Shown in pieces: positions 17,087-28,461 of a stretch of 64,000 bases of DNA. This stretch comes from Bacillota bacterium (GTDB lineage Bacteria > Bacillota > Clostridia > Acetivibrionales > DSM-27016), in NCBI GenBank assembly GCA_023390115.1, contig JAEWDM010000006.1, positions 1 to 64,000 on the forward strand, read 5' to 3'. Each line of letters opens with the position of its first letter. Position 1 is the stretch's first letter. The notes beneath the pieces are model-generated. The model ran no database searches and was not told the origin of the DNA. It saw nothing but the letters and a program-made list of their open reading frames with translations. The position numbers were made by a program, and so were the translations under genes.

Positions 17087-17473
17087 ATGAGTAATGACAG
17101 AATTATCTTCGGCAGGCTCCGCAAACAGAAAGGAATGGGGCGACATTTTCTTTTCGGGGAACTTTGGCGGCAAGCTGAGCCGAAGAGATGCCGGAGACTA
17201 CGGAGAGGCGCTTGAAATGGTGAGGCTGGCTCCTTCGGCTTCAAACAAGCAACCGTGGAGAGTGACGGCAAATATCATTTCTACTTAAGGCATACAAAGG
17301 GTTATGGTAAGGCTCTGGGCTATGATATACAGAGAGTTGACATGGGAATTGCAATGTGTCATTTTGAGATGGTTGCTTCCGAAACAGGCCTTAAAGGCAG
17401 GTGGAGCAGAGAGAACCCCGGTATTTCCGGCGTGTCCTATGATATTGAATATATTATAAGCTGGGTAATTTAA
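17087..17473 (+). pseudogene. Nitroreductase-family remnant, frameshifted and truncated
   Basis: Two overlapping plus-strand frames carry consecutive pieces of one protein. The frame around 17130-17270 gives DYGEALEMVRLAPSASNK and QPWRV, and the frame around 17258-17470 gives DGKYHFYLRHTKGYGKALG and RVDMGIAMCHFEM. Both match successive parts of TM1586-type flavin nitroreductases. One frameshift near 17260-17275 separates them. The ATG 17087, with a fine AGGAGGTG RBS, reads yet another frame that soon stops, so the original first about 100 residues are lost. It lies between recQ and pcrA. Non-functional by reading-frame evidence; a sequencing error could explain the single shift but not the missing N-terminus. 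Confidence 0.75.
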
Positions 17474-17514
17474 TAACAAATTTTTTATATAACAACGATC
17501 GGGAGAGGTTAATA

Positions 17515-19815
<2,301 letters not shown>

Positions 19816-19889
19816 GAAGGGCTAGTATTTCTGAGGATAAACAGTTATGGCCCTCCGGCAAGTACTTGTGGGCCAAGGTAAGGATTGGG

Positions 19890-19924
19890 AATATAAAAAG
19901 GAGCAACTCGTAAGAATTGCTCCT
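19890..19924 (-). terminator. Terminator of the AraC-type gene
   Basis: On the minus strand AGGAGCAA (19924-19917) pairs with TTGCTCCT (19906-19899), then a TTTTTAT run follows. It lies 60 bases past the regulator stop and between convergent genes. Confidence 0.8.
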
Positions 19925-19984
19925 GAAAAGATGTTGATACGCCATATTATACAAAATGCTTGTTTTTTAGTTGTGCAGCAAAAG

Positions 19985-20842
19985 TTATTTTTTCTTAACA
20001 GGAATCCAAAATTCGCTGTAATAGCTTTCGTCCTGAATGCCTTGCGTATAATCGCCGGGATTGCTATACACCTCAATGAAGTAACCGGCTGCAATTTCAT
20101 AATCCTTGCAATTCGGCAGCCATTCCGAAAAGATCTTTTGATTGACGTCTTGCGCGGATTCGGGCATTGGGCCTTTGCAGGCAAAAATGGCCCAGGTGTG
20201 TTCAGGAATAATTTTTGAAACAAAACCCTCGGGTATTTCAATGGATGGATTGTAATTATCGGCAATTAAATACTCAAACTCATCCGAACCCATGCTTTCA
20301 TCAATAGACACACCGTATATACCGCATACAATTTTGCCCTTCCCTGTCTGGTAATGTTCGGTCCAGAACTGCGGAATTTCTGTTTTTGCGCTATCATATT
20401 TGAATATTCTGGATATTCCCATAATGGTAAACGCTTCTTTTTTAATAATCTTATAGTCCATAATATAACCGCCTTCCAATGAAAATTTGATTTTAAGAGA
20501 AGCAAAAGATTTAATCATTGCTTCGTCTTTTCGAACAGCAGTGGGAGTAACACCGTGGAAGCGGGCGAAAGCTTTTGTAAAACTATCAGGCGAGTCATAA
20601 CCATATTTCAATGCAATGTCAATGATTTTTTGATCGGTTGAAACAAGCTCACTGCCGGCAAGAGTAAGCCTGCGTTGTCTGATGTATTCTCCGACCGTAA
20701 AACCGCAAAGCATTGCAAATCCCTTTTGGAAATAAAACGGAGACACAAATGCTCTTTTTGCAATGTTTTCTATCGTCAGCTCTTCGGTTATATTATCCTC
20801 AATATAGCTGATAGCGTCACTGATACCTTCAATCCATTCCAC
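19985..20842 (-). CDS. AraC-family regulator with GyrI-like effector domain
   Basis: A 285-residue two-domain regulator. Residues 1-105 are an AraC/XylS DNA-binding domain with two helix-turn-helix motifs (ISYIEDNITEELTIENIAKRAFVSPFYFQ and IIDIALKYGYDSPDSFTKAFARFHGVTP, quoted in part). Residues about 128-285 are a GyrI-like/SOUL effector-binding domain (MDYKIIKKEAFTIMGISRIF...EFWIPVKKK), which in BmrR- and Rob-like proteins binds hydrophobic or cationic drugs. GTG 20842 is preceded by GAAAGGGG. It is a lone gene between pcrA (convergent) and the MerR gene. Its targets are not evident. Confidence 0.88.
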   Translation of the reverse strand: MEWIEGISDAISYIEDNITEELTIENIAKRAFVSPFYFQKGFAMLCGFTVGEYIRQRRLTLAGSELVSTDQKIIDIALKYGYDSPDSFTKAFARFHGVTPTAVRKDEAMIKSFASLKIKFSLEGGYIMDYKIIKKEAFTIMGISRIFKYDSAKTEIPQFWTEHYQTGKGKIVCGIYGVSIDESMGSDEFEYLIADNYNPSIEIPEGFVSKIIPEHTWAIFACKGPMPESAQDVNQKIFSEWLPNCKDYEIAAGYFIEVYSNPGDYTQGIQDESYYSEFWIPVKKK

Positions 20843-21042
20843 AACAACAACCCCTTTCTGTGCCTATATCTTATCAATCTTCATGGGGCTATACCCGACT
20901 TTCTATGTTGTGTTTTGTCTGAAAATTCAAGCCCTGGCCTTCCAGCCACACGCTTCTCTATTCTAAACATTGGACCGGATTATAAGGGCAAAAATTTAAT
21001 AAAAGAGACATGAAGTGTTAATGAGGTATTTTCAAATATTTC

Positions 21043-21420
21043 TTAACCTCCATTCTTATACCTTTCGTACTGCAACGTAAAATAGCTGATTTTATGGGTG
21101 ACCTTGTTAAGGTGCTGCTCCATTTGCGCTATTTGCTCCTTAACCGCTTTTTTATGTGCAATAAGCATTTCGCACCTTTGCTTTAAGGTCTTGTCTCCCT
21201 GCTTGCTCAAGTCTACAAATTCCCTGATTTGCTTTATAGACATTCCTGTATTTTTTAAGCAGCATATCAATCCCAGCCAGTCCAGATCGGCCTCAGAGAA
21301 CGCGCGGCTTCCCCCGGCACTGCGCTTTACGGAGGGGAGAAGCCCCTCCTTTTCATAATAACGCAGTGTGTGCGGGGGGATGTGCATTTGTTCTGATACC
21401 TGCTTTATAGAATAAGTCAT
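21043..21420 (-). CDS. MerR-family transcriptional regulator
   Basis: A 125-residue MerR-type activator. The winged HTH is MTYSIKQVSEQMHIPPHTLRYYEKEGLLP, quoted here only as TYSIKQVSEQM and TLRYYEKEGLLP, followed by the SEADLDWLGLICCLKNTGMSIKQI helix and a C-terminal dimerisation coiled coil. Its C-terminus has no CxxC-type metal site, so it resembles AdhR-like regulators of aldehyde stress rather than metal sensors. ATG 21420 has AAAGGGTG seven bases upstream; a GTG at 21429 is an alternative. It is divergent from the alcohol dehydrogenase gene, whose promoter has the 19-base spacer expected for MerR control. Confidence 0.88.
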   Translation of the reverse strand: MTYSIKQVSEQMHIPPHTLRYYEKEGLLPSVKRSAGGSRAFSEADLDWLGLICCLKNTGMSIKQIREFVDLSKQGDKTLKQRCEMLIAHKKAVKEQIAQMEQHLNKVTHKISYFTLQYERYKNGG

Positions 21421-21464
21421 AAAAATCACCCTTTAAAATTATCCGGGAAATTTTATTTCCCTTG

Positions 21465-21495
21465 TTGACTTAAAGTTAACTTTAAATCTTATAAT
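21465..21495 (+). promoter_or_regulatory. MerR-type promoter of alcohol dehydrogenase
   Basis: TTGACT (21465-21470) and TATAAT (21490-21495) are separated by 19 bases, longer than the normal 17. A perfect 16-base palindrome TTAAAGTTAACTTTAA (21470-21485) sits inside the spacer. This arrangement is diagnostic for MerR-family activation by DNA distortion. The palindrome also covers the region upstream of merR, so the regulator may control itself. Confidence 0.88.
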
Positions 21496-21550
21496 ATTAT
21501 AAGTCATATACAGCCGCAGTGCAAGTATATATTTGAAAGGGGGAAAAAGG

Positions 21551-22729
21551 ATGCTGAACTTTGATTTCCAAAATTCCACAAGGATTGTCTTTGGAAGGGA
21601 TACTCATAAAGCCATAGGAGAGCTTTTGAAGCCCTATGCAAAAAAAATACTTCTTCATTACGGGGGAAGCAGTATTAAAAAAAGCGGCCTTTATGACACA
21701 GTAGCCGCTTCACTTAACGCAAACGGTATTGAATTTACGGAGCTTGGCGGTGTTGTGCCCAATCCCAGGCTGTCTCTGGCTCATGAGGGCATACGCCTTT
21801 GCAAGGATAAAAATGTGGAGCTTATTCTGGCGGTGGGAGGAGGAAGCGTAATTGATTCGGCGAAGGCAATTGCCGCGGGCATGTACTATGACGGCGATGT
21901 ATGGGATTTGTATGAGACGGGCAGGTCTACCGGGGGAGCGCTGCCTGTGGCAACGATCCTGACCATTCCGGCGGCGGGCAGCGAGTCCAGCAAGAACACC
22001 GTAATTACTAATGAGGCCGTTCAAAAAAAGCTTGGTTATGGAAATATGCATTTAAGGCCCTGTATAAGCATAGTGAATCCCGAACTGTTTTTTACGCTGC
22101 CTGAAAACCAGATTGCCAACGGTGTTGCCGATATGATCAGCCATATATTTGAACGCTATTTTACCAACACAACAGAGACAGACTTAACCGACGGGCTGTG
22201 TGAAGCAACGCTCAGGACCATAATGAAAAATGCATTGCTTGTTGTTAGAAATCCCAGGGATTATAACGCCTGGTGCCAGGTCGGGTTTGGCGGAACGGTA
22301 GCGCACAATGATCTTTTAGGCCTGGGACGGGAGCAGGACTGGGGCTGCCACGGCATGGAGCATGAGCTCAGCGCAATCTATGACGTAGCACACGGTGCGG
22401 GCCTTGCCGTGCTTACCCCTGCATGGATGAAGTATGTTTATAAGTCAAATATCAATATTTTTGTCCAGTTTGCGGTTAATGTCATGGGGGTTTCGGGAAG
22501 CTTCAGAAACCCCGACGCCATTGTAATGGAAGGTATCGAACGCTTGCGTGAATTTTTTAAAAAAATGGGACTTCCTTCTACCCTTGCGGAGCTTGGCATT
22601 GATGAAAGCAACCTTGAGCTGATGGCAAAAAAGGCTACCAGAGAGGCCTATGGAAAGGAGTATCCTATTGGCGGGCTTAAAAAGCTGTATTGGCAGGATG
22701 TTCTGGAAATTTACAGGCTGGCGCGGTAA
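21551..22729 (+). CDS. Iron-containing alcohol dehydrogenase (butanol dehydrogenase-like)
   Basis: A 392-residue group III alcohol dehydrogenase that reduces aldehydes to alcohols with NAD(P)H. The nucleotide-binding segment is LILAVGGGSVIDSAKAIAAG (about 88-107). The metal ligands are in VADMISHIFERYF and CHGMEHELSAIYDVAHGAG. Closest to YqhD/BdhA-type NADP-dependent butanol or aldehyde reductases by the N-terminal FDFQNSTRIVFG. ATG 21551 follows AAAGGGGG; the frame opens at 21533 without support. Promoter architecture points to control by the divergent MerR regulator, likely as an aldehyde-stress response. Confidence 0.92.
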   Translation: MLNFDFQNSTRIVFGRDTHKAIGELLKPYAKKILLHYGGSSIKKSGLYDTVAASLNANGIEFTELGGVVPNPRLSLAHEGIRLCKDKNVELILAVGGGSVIDSAKAIAAGMYYDGDVWDLYETGRSTGGALPVATILTIPAAGSESSKNTVITNEAVQKKLGYGNMHLRPCISIVNPELFFTLPENQIANGVADMISHIFERYFTNTTETDLTDGLCEATLRTIMKNALLVVRNPRDYNAWCQVGFGGTVAHNDLLGLGREQDWGCHGMEHELSAIYDVAHGAGLAVLTPAWMKYVYKSNINIFVQFAVNVMGVSGSFRNPDAIVMEGIERLREFFKKMGLPSTLAELGIDESNLELMAKKATREAYGKEYPIGGLKKLYWQDVLEIYRLAR

Positions 22730-22748
22730 TTTGCCGCATGGAATTTGG

Positions 22749-22791
22749 TGCCGGAGTGTGAAGGCCTGCGGAGGCCTTTTCATGCTCCGGC
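22749..22791. terminator. Hairpin between convergent genes
   Basis: GCCGGAG (22750-22756) pairs with CTCCGGC (22785-22791), continued by GTGTGAAGGCCT / AGGCCTTTTCAT with small bulges. It lies between the convergent alcohol dehydrogenase and aldo/keto reductase genes. There is no clear T tract on either side, but the stem is long and GC-rich. Confidence 0.6.
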
Positions 22792-22799
22792 CCATGGGC

Positions 22800-23807
22800 T
22801 TACATAAATTGCCTGTAGTCCTCCCAGTTTTCCTTTAAAAGTCTTGGTACGTCTATCCCGTATGGACATTTGCTTTTACAGCGTCCGCAGTGAATGCAGG
22901 CGTCGATTCTTTTCATTTTTTCCTGCCATTCCTCATTTAAGTATACCGATACCGGCGCACGCCGTATCATTAAGGACATTCTTGCAGATGTAGGGATGTC
23001 GATATTTGAAGGACACGGAAGGCAATAGCCGCAGCCTCTGCAAAATTCTCCGCTCAGCATTTTTCTGTCGCTCTCAATAATCCGGGAAATATCCTCATTA
23101 TATACAGGCGGGTCATTGATATACGAAATAAACTGATCCAGCTCCTCCTCCCTCTGTATGCCCCAAATAGGAAGGACATTGTCGTACCCCGCCACATAGG
23201 CATACGCTGCCGCCGCATTGGTAATAAGCCCTCCCGATAATGCCTTCATAGCTATAAAGCCGATGCCGCGTTCCCTGCACAGCTTTGACAGACTCACCTC
23301 CTTATCTGTCGCCAGATAGCTGAACGGAAACTGAATTGTCTCATACAGGCCTGATTCTGCCGCTTCTATCGCTACCGCAAGCCTGTGGTTTGTAATTCCT
23401 ATATGGCGGATCATGCCCTTATCCTTTGCCTCCAGCATGGCCTCATACAGCCCGGTGCCGTCTCCGGGCTTCGGACAGAAGCCGGGATTGTGGAGCTGGT
23501 ATATATCAAGATAATCTGTTCTCAGCAGCTTAAGTGAGATTTGTAGCTGCTTCCACAGCTCATCGCCATTTGCGGCCATTGTTTTGGAGGCAATATAAAT
23601 TTTGTCCCTTACACCGCTTAAGGCGCCGCCTATTTTCTCCTCACTGTCGGTATAGAATCTTGCCGTGTCGAAAAAATTAATCCCGTTGTCATATGCTTTT
23701 TTCAGCAATGCCGAGGCGGCCTCCACGCTGATCCTCTGTATGGGAAGGGCCCCGAACCCATTTTTGTTAACAGTAATGCCTGTATTCCCCAATGTTACCC
23801 AATCCAT
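22800..23807 (-). CDS. Aldo/keto reductase with C-terminal ferredoxin-like domain
   Basis: A 335-residue protein. Residues 1-230 are an aldo/keto reductase barrel (LGNTGITVNKNGFGALPIQ, NFFDTARFYTDSEEKIG with catalytic Asp/Tyr, IRHIGITNHRL). Residues about 270-335 add an iron-sulfur segment with CRGCGYCLPCP and CIHCGRCKSKCPYGID, enough cysteines for two clusters. Such predicted oxidoreductases are common in anaerobes; the substrate is unknown. The catalytic Lys/His of classical AKRs fall in SKTMAANG and the QLHNPG block. ATG 23807 follows GAAAGGGGC. Single gene. Confidence 0.9.
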   Translation of the reverse strand: MDWVTLGNTGITVNKNGFGALPIQRISVEAASALLKKAYDNGINFFDTARFYTDSEEKIGGALSGVRDKIYIASKTMAANGDELWKQLQISLKLLRTDYLDIYQLHNPGFCPKPGDGTGLYEAMLEAKDKGMIRHIGITNHRLAVAIEAAESGLYETIQFPFSYLATDKEVSLSKLCRERGIGFIAMKALSGGLITNAAAAYAYVAGYDNVLPIWGIQREEELDQFISYINDPPVYNEDISRIIESDRKMLSGEFCRGCGYCLPCPSNIDIPTSARMSLMIRRAPVSVYLNEEWQEKMKRIDACIHCGRCKSKCPYGIDVPRLLKENWEDYRQFM

Positions 23808-23969
23808 AGCTGCCCCTTTCCTTATCCTCCCCCAGGAATAATGTATTTAAGAATAGAATAATAGTTAAAAAAGTTTATTAACCGCATAATTATGAGGTAT
23901 TCATTATATTGTAAATCTTATTTAAGCTTTGTACAATAGTACAGTATGTACACATACTTCAATATTCTG

Positions 23970-23998
23970 TTGACAATAAAGCAAATTAAATTTATAAT
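23970..23998 (+). promoter_or_regulatory. Sigma-A promoter of the histidine operon
   Basis: TTGACA (23970-23975), 17-base spacer, TATAAT (23993-23998): a consensus promoter about 55 bases before hisZ. Just upstream lie two TGTACA palindromes (23930-23935 and 23947-23952) and a further GTAC (23939-23942), a possible operator. No T-box or His-rich leader peptide was seen in the short leader. Confidence 0.85.
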
Positions 23999-24053
23999 GA
24001 TTTTAACAGTTTATAACTTTACCATGATAAAGCGATGAAGAGAGGTGCGTTTT

Positions 24054-25319
24054 TTGAGCAAGTGGAAGATATATACGCCGGAGGGCGTTCAAGACATACT
24101 GTTTGACGAATGCTTCAGAAAAAGAAATCTGGAGGGAAAAATAAGAGAGCTTTTCAGGTCATACGGATGTCTCGAGGTTGAGACTCCAACTATGGAATTC
24201 TATGATGTATTTTCGGCAGGGACAGCTCCCATACCGCAGGAAAAAATGTTTAAGTTTTTTGACCAGCAGGGGAGAATCCTTGTGCTGAGGCCTGAAATGA
24301 CGGTGCCTATAGCAAGAGTGACGGCTACGAAGTACAAGGATGCGGAGGAGCCCATAAGGTACTTTTATATCTGCAATGCCTTTAAGTTCAACCAGCTTGG
24401 AGGGGGCAAGCAGAAGGAGTTTACCGAGGCGGGTGTGGAAATTGTCGGTGCCCGGGGGCCTGAAGCCGATGCCGAGGTAATAGCGGCAGCCATAAATGCG
24501 GTAAAATGTACCGGCTTGGAAAGCTTTCAGATAGACATAGGACAGGTGGAATTTTTCAAAGGGCTTATGGAGGAAACAGGGCTTTCGGAGGAAGAGATAG
24601 AGCAGGTAAGAATATTGATTGATGCAAAGGACTACCTTGGAGTTGAGGAGCTGGTTGAGGCCCACGAAATAAGAAAGGATTTAAAAGAGCTTATATTGAG
24701 CATTCCCAAGCTGTTTGGATCTCTGGATGTCATTGACAGGGTGGAAAGGCTGACCTTCAATAAAAGGTCGCTTAAGGCACTTGAAAACTTGAGACAGGTG
24801 CTTGAGCTGCTGGACGATTACGGGCTCAGCAGGTATGTGTCGGTGGATTTGGGTACGGTGCAGAGCCTGGACTATTATACCGGTGTGGTATTCAGAGGGT
24901 TTACATACGACGTGGGATTCCCTATTTTAAGCGGCGGGAGGTATGACAACCTCGTGGGGGGATTTGGGAAGGAATGCTCCGCGACTGGCTTTTCACTTGG
25001 AATCAATATGATAATGACGGCTCTTGAAAGACAGAGGATTTATGCCGAAAGGCCCCGGACAGACAGCCTTGTCTGCTATGAAAGGGCAGGAAGAAAAACC
25101 GCCTTTAATGTATGCCGGCAGCTTAGAGAAGAGCAGGGGCTTAACGTTGAAATGGATATTTCAGGCGAGGGGCTTGAGGCAGTTAAGAAGTATGCCTCCA
25201 GGAAGGGAATAGGGGGTATATTGTATATTCCCGACAGTGAGAATATTGAGGTGCATAACATGCAAACCGGAGAGATTTCATTGACGACAATAGAACAACT
25301 GGCAAAAGGCGGTTTATAA
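24054..25319 (+). CDS. hisZ: ATP phosphoribosyltransferase regulatory subunit
   Basis: A 421-residue HisRS-like paralogue that activates the short HisG and carries histidine feedback inhibition. The N-terminus SKWKIYTPEGVQDILFDEC and motifs LRPEMTVPIARV and LDYYTGVVFRGFTYDVGFPI are typical. It has the class II synthetase core but is paired with a catalytic HisG lacking the regulatory domain, the diagnostic context. TTG 24054 is six bases after AGAGGTG, and family proteins begin MSKWxxxTPEG; a GTG at 24045 is the alternative. First gene of the his operon. Confidence 0.92.
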   Translation: MSKWKIYTPEGVQDILFDECFRKRNLEGKIRELFRSYGCLEVETPTMEFYDVFSAGTAPIPQEKMFKFFDQQGRILVLRPEMTVPIARVTATKYKDAEEPIRYFYICNAFKFNQLGGGKQKEFTEAGVEIVGARGPEADAEVIAAAINAVKCTGLESFQIDIGQVEFFKGLMEETGLSEEEIEQVRILIDAKDYLGVEELVEAHEIRKDLKELILSIPKLFGSLDVIDRVERLTFNKRSLKALENLRQVLELLDDYGLSRYVSVDLGTVQSLDYYTGVVFRGFTYDVGFPILSGGRYDNLVGGFGKECSATGFSLGINMIMTALERQRIYAERPRTDSLVCYERAGRKTAFNVCRQLREEQGLNVEMDISGEGLEAVKKYASRKGIGGILYIPDSENIEVHNMQTGEISLTTIEQLAKGGL

Positions 25320-25336
25320 TTTTAAGGAGGAGTTTT

Positions 25337-25984
25337 ATGAGGTACCTTACCATAGCACTTTCCAAGGGAAGGCTTACCGAGCTGTCGATAGAGCTGTTTG
25401 AGGGTGCGGGAATAGATTGCTCGGAGCTTCGCGACAGCTCCAGAAAGCTTATACTTACTGATGAAGCCAATAAAATTAAGTTTTTTCTTGCCAAGCCTGC
25501 GGATGTCCCGACATATGTGGAATACGGAGCGGCAGACATAGGAATTGTAGGGAAGGACACGCTTTTGGAGGAGGGCAGGAATTTATACGAGGTGTTGAAC
25601 CTCGGCTTTGCGGCGTGCAGGATGGTTGTCGCGGGGCCTGCCGGGTTGCAGGGGAGGCTTGACGAGCTTAATAACAAGAGGGTTGCAACCAAGTATCCTA
25701 AAATAGCAAGGGAATATTTTGAGCATAAAAGACGCGAGTCGATTGAGGTTATAAAGCTTAACGGTTCGGTAGAGCTTGCTCCGCTCGTAGGGCTTTCGGA
25801 GGTTATTGTTGACCTCGTGGAAAGCGGAAGAACCTTGAAGGAAAACGGACTGGTGGTGCTTGACCATATTGCAGATATAAGCGCAAGGCTTATTGTAAAC
25901 CGGGTAAGCATGAAAATGGAAAGCGACAGGATAAATGCCATAATTGACGGTATGAGAAGGCAGCTTGAAAAGGCGGTGAATTAA
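25337..25984 (+). CDS. hisG: ATP phosphoribosyltransferase, short form
   Basis: HisG condenses ATP and PRPP, the first step of histidine synthesis. At 215 residues it is the short form that needs HisZ, encoded 17 bases upstream. Recognisable blocks are LTIALSKGRLTELSIELF, KPADVPTYVEYGAADIGIVGKD and the PRPP-binding segment around GLSEVIVDLVESGRTLKENGL (quoted in part as VDLVESGRTL). ATG 25337 follows TAAGGAGGAG. Confidence 0.95.
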   Translation: MRYLTIALSKGRLTELSIELFEGAGIDCSELRDSSRKLILTDEANKIKFFLAKPADVPTYVEYGAADIGIVGKDTLLEEGRNLYEVLNLGFAACRMVVAGPAGLQGRLDELNNKRVATKYPKIAREYFEHKRRESIEVIKLNGSVELAPLVGLSEVIVDLVESGRTLKENGLVVLDHIADISARLIVNRVSMKMESDRINAIIDGMRRQLEKAVN

Positions 25985-25987
25985 GAT

Positions 25988-27298
25988 ATGATGGATATTA
26001 TTGATCTGCGCGGAAAAAGTGAGCGGGAGCTTATAAAGAAGATAGAGGGAAGAAACAGTACGGTGTCGGGGGATATACTAAAAACAGCGGACAAAATTAT
26101 AAGCGATGTACGCTCAGACGGCGACAGGGCTGTTTTTAAATATTCCTTAAAACTCGACGGTGTAGAGCTTTCCCCTGAGAGCGTCAAAATCTCCGCCTCT
26201 GAAATCAGCAGTGCATATGAGAGAGTTGACCCCGCACTAATAGAAGTTATAAAAAAAGCTAAAAAAAACATTGAGAATTTTCATTCCGAGCAGAAGGAAA
26301 AATCCTGGTTTTCAACGAGGCAGGATGGGGTTATACTGGGGCAGATGTACAGGCCGCTTGAAATTGTGGGCCTGTATGTGCCGGGAGGTACTGCCGCATA
26401 TCCCTCCTCGGTGCTGATGAATGCAGTACCTGCAAAGGCCGCAGGGGTAGAAAAAATAGTAATGATAACACCTCCTAAATCAGAGGGGATTAATCCCGCT
26501 GTGCTGGTAGCAGCCAATGAAGCGGGAGTGGACGAAATATACAGGATCGGAGGAGCCCAGGGAATAGCAGCACTGGCCTTCGGTACCTCCTCCGTGCCTA
26601 AGGTGGATAAAATTGTGGGACCTGGAAACGCCTATGTTGCAGCGGCAAAAAAGCTGGTTTACGGCGTTTGCGATATTGATGCCATAGCCGGCCCCAGTGA
26701 GATTGCCGTTGTGGGGGATAATACAGCCAATGCGTCATTCATTGCGGCAGACCTGCTGTCTCAGGCGGAGCATGATGCTCTGGCCTCTTCTATTCTAATT
26801 ACGGACTGTGAGGAGCTTGCGGAGGAAGTAAAAAAGGAAGTGAAAATACAGGCCGCGAGACTTCCGAGACAGGAAATAATTTCCCGGTCCCTGAACCGTT
26901 ATGGGGCTGTTGTAATTGTGGAAAGCGTAAAAAGGGCAATAGAGCTGGTAAATGTTATTGCGCCGGAGCACCTTGAGCTCTGCGTAGAGGATCCGTTCAG
27001 CCTTCTGGGAAGCGTTAAAAACGCAGGCGCCATATTTCTCGGGCACTATGCATCCGAACCGCTGGGAGACTATTTTGCGGGCCCCAATCACGTGCTGCCT
27101 ACAAACGGGACTGCAAGGTTCTTTTCTCCCCTTAATGTAGCCGACTTCATTAAAAAATCCAGTGTTATATCCTATACAAAGGAGGCTCTGGAAAAGGCGG
27201 CGGACGACGTAATGCTTTTTGCGGAGGCGGAGGGGCTGAAGGCCCACGCAAATGCCATAAGGGCAAGGCTTGCAGACGGAGAAATAAATAAAAAGTAA
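25988..27298 (+). CDS. hisD: Histidinol dehydrogenase
   Basis: A 436-residue zinc enzyme oxidising L-histidinol to L-histidine through two NAD-dependent steps. GLYVPGGTAAYPSSVLMNAVPA, VDKIVGPGNAYVAAAK and the metal-site block DLLSQAEHDALASS are present, as is VIAPEHLEL with catalytic Glu/His. It begins at ATG 25988 (a second ATG follows at once), three bases after hisG. Usual length. Confidence 0.96.
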   Translation: MMDIIDLRGKSERELIKKIEGRNSTVSGDILKTADKIISDVRSDGDRAVFKYSLKLDGVELSPESVKISASEISSAYERVDPALIEVIKKAKKNIENFHSEQKEKSWFSTRQDGVILGQMYRPLEIVGLYVPGGTAAYPSSVLMNAVPAKAAGVEKIVMITPPKSEGINPAVLVAANEAGVDEIYRIGGAQGIAALAFGTSSVPKVDKIVGPGNAYVAAAKKLVYGVCDIDAIAGPSEIAVVGDNTANASFIAADLLSQAEHDALASSILITDCEELAEEVKKEVKIQAARLPRQEIISRSLNRYGAVVIVESVKRAIELVNVIAPEHLELCVEDPFSLLGSVKNAGAIFLGHYASEPLGDYFAGPNHVLPTNGTARFFSPLNVADFIKKSSVISYTKEALEKAADDVMLFAEAEGLKAHANAIRARLADGEINKK

Positions 27299-27320
27299 AA
27301 TATTAGGAGAGGTTTGCGCT

Positions 27321-28391
27321 ATGAGCAGGTATTGGAGCAGCATTGTAAAAAATATAGAGCCGTATGTTCCGGGAGAGCAGCCTAAAGACTGTAAATACAT
27401 CAAATTAAATACAAACGAGAATCCCTACCCTCCTTCCCCAAGAGCGCTTGAGGCTATAAGAAGGGCTTCGGGAGAGAGCTTAAGGCTGTACCCTGACCCT
27501 GACTGCAGTGAATTCAGGGAAACTGTTGCGGGATATTATAAGCTTAATAAAAATCAGATTTTCGCAGGAAACGGGTCGGACGAGGTATTGGCCTTTTCGT
27601 TTATGGCATTTTTTGCTCCCGGAAGGCCCATACTTTTTCCCGACATTACTTACAGCTTTTACCCGGTATATGCGCGGTTGTTTAACATAGACTATGACGT
27701 TGTGCCTTTGGATGATCAGCTTAATATTCCTGAGGAAAAGCTTTATAAAAGCAGCGGAGGAGTTATAATATCAAACCCCAAGGCCCCCACGGGACAGCTT
27801 TTACCGCTCTCCTCCATAAGGGGCATTCTGGAAAACAATATGGACAGCGTAGTTATAATCGACGAGGCGTATATAGACTTCGGAGGGGAATCGGCTGTGG
27901 GGCTTATTGACAGCTATCCCAACCTGCTTGTCATACAAACGCTGTCAAAGTCACGCTCGCTTGCAGGAATGCGCATAGGTCTTGCTCTTGGAGACAGCGG
28001 GCTTATAGAGGCTCTGGGCCGCATAAAAAATTCCTTTAATTCCTACACTCTTGACCGTGTGGCCCTGGCAGCGGCGAATGAGGCCTTCCGGGACGAGGAA
28101 TATTTCAGGCAGACCAGCTCTAAAATCATATGCACGCGGGAGAGGACGGCATCGGCGCTTAAGGACATGGGCTTTGCGGTACTGGATTCAAAGGCCAACT
28201 TTCTTTTTATAAGCCATCCTGCTGTCAGGGCAAGGGATTTATTTGAGCTTTTACGCGGGAAAAACATTCTGGTGAGGCATTTTAACAAGCCTAGAATTGA
28301 CGGGTTTTTAAGGGTCACAATAGGGAATGACAGCGATATGGATTATGTATTGGAAGTCATAAAAAATTTGTTGCAGACCTGTAGAATATAA
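27321..28391 (+). CDS. hisC: Histidinol-phosphate aminotransferase
   Basis: A 356-residue PLP enzyme transferring an amino group from glutamate to imidazole acetol phosphate. LNTNENPYPPSPRALEAI, AGNGSDEVLAF, the aspartate in VVIIDEAYIDFGG, and the PLP-lysine segment TLSKSRSLAGMRIG are visible. ATG 27321 follows TAGGAGAGG. In the operon it sits 22 bases after hisD. Confidence 0.95.
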   Translation: MSRYWSSIVKNIEPYVPGEQPKDCKYIKLNTNENPYPPSPRALEAIRRASGESLRLYPDPDCSEFRETVAGYYKLNKNQIFAGNGSDEVLAFSFMAFFAPGRPILFPDITYSFYPVYARLFNIDYDVVPLDDQLNIPEEKLYKSSGGVIISNPKAPTGQLLPLSSIRGILENNMDSVVIIDEAYIDFGGESAVGLIDSYPNLLVIQTLSKSRSLAGMRIGLALGDSGLIEALGRIKNSFNSYTLDRVALAAANEAFRDEEYFRQTSSKIICTRERTASALKDMGFAVLDSKANFLFISHPAVRARDLFELLRGKNILVRHFNKPRIDGFLRVTIGNDSDMDYVLEVIKNLLQTCRI

Positions 28392-28461
28392 TGTGATTTA
28401 TTTGTTATAATTAGATTGGCTTTTGCCCGGTAATATTTTGTATTTTGCTCTGGAGGTTAAA

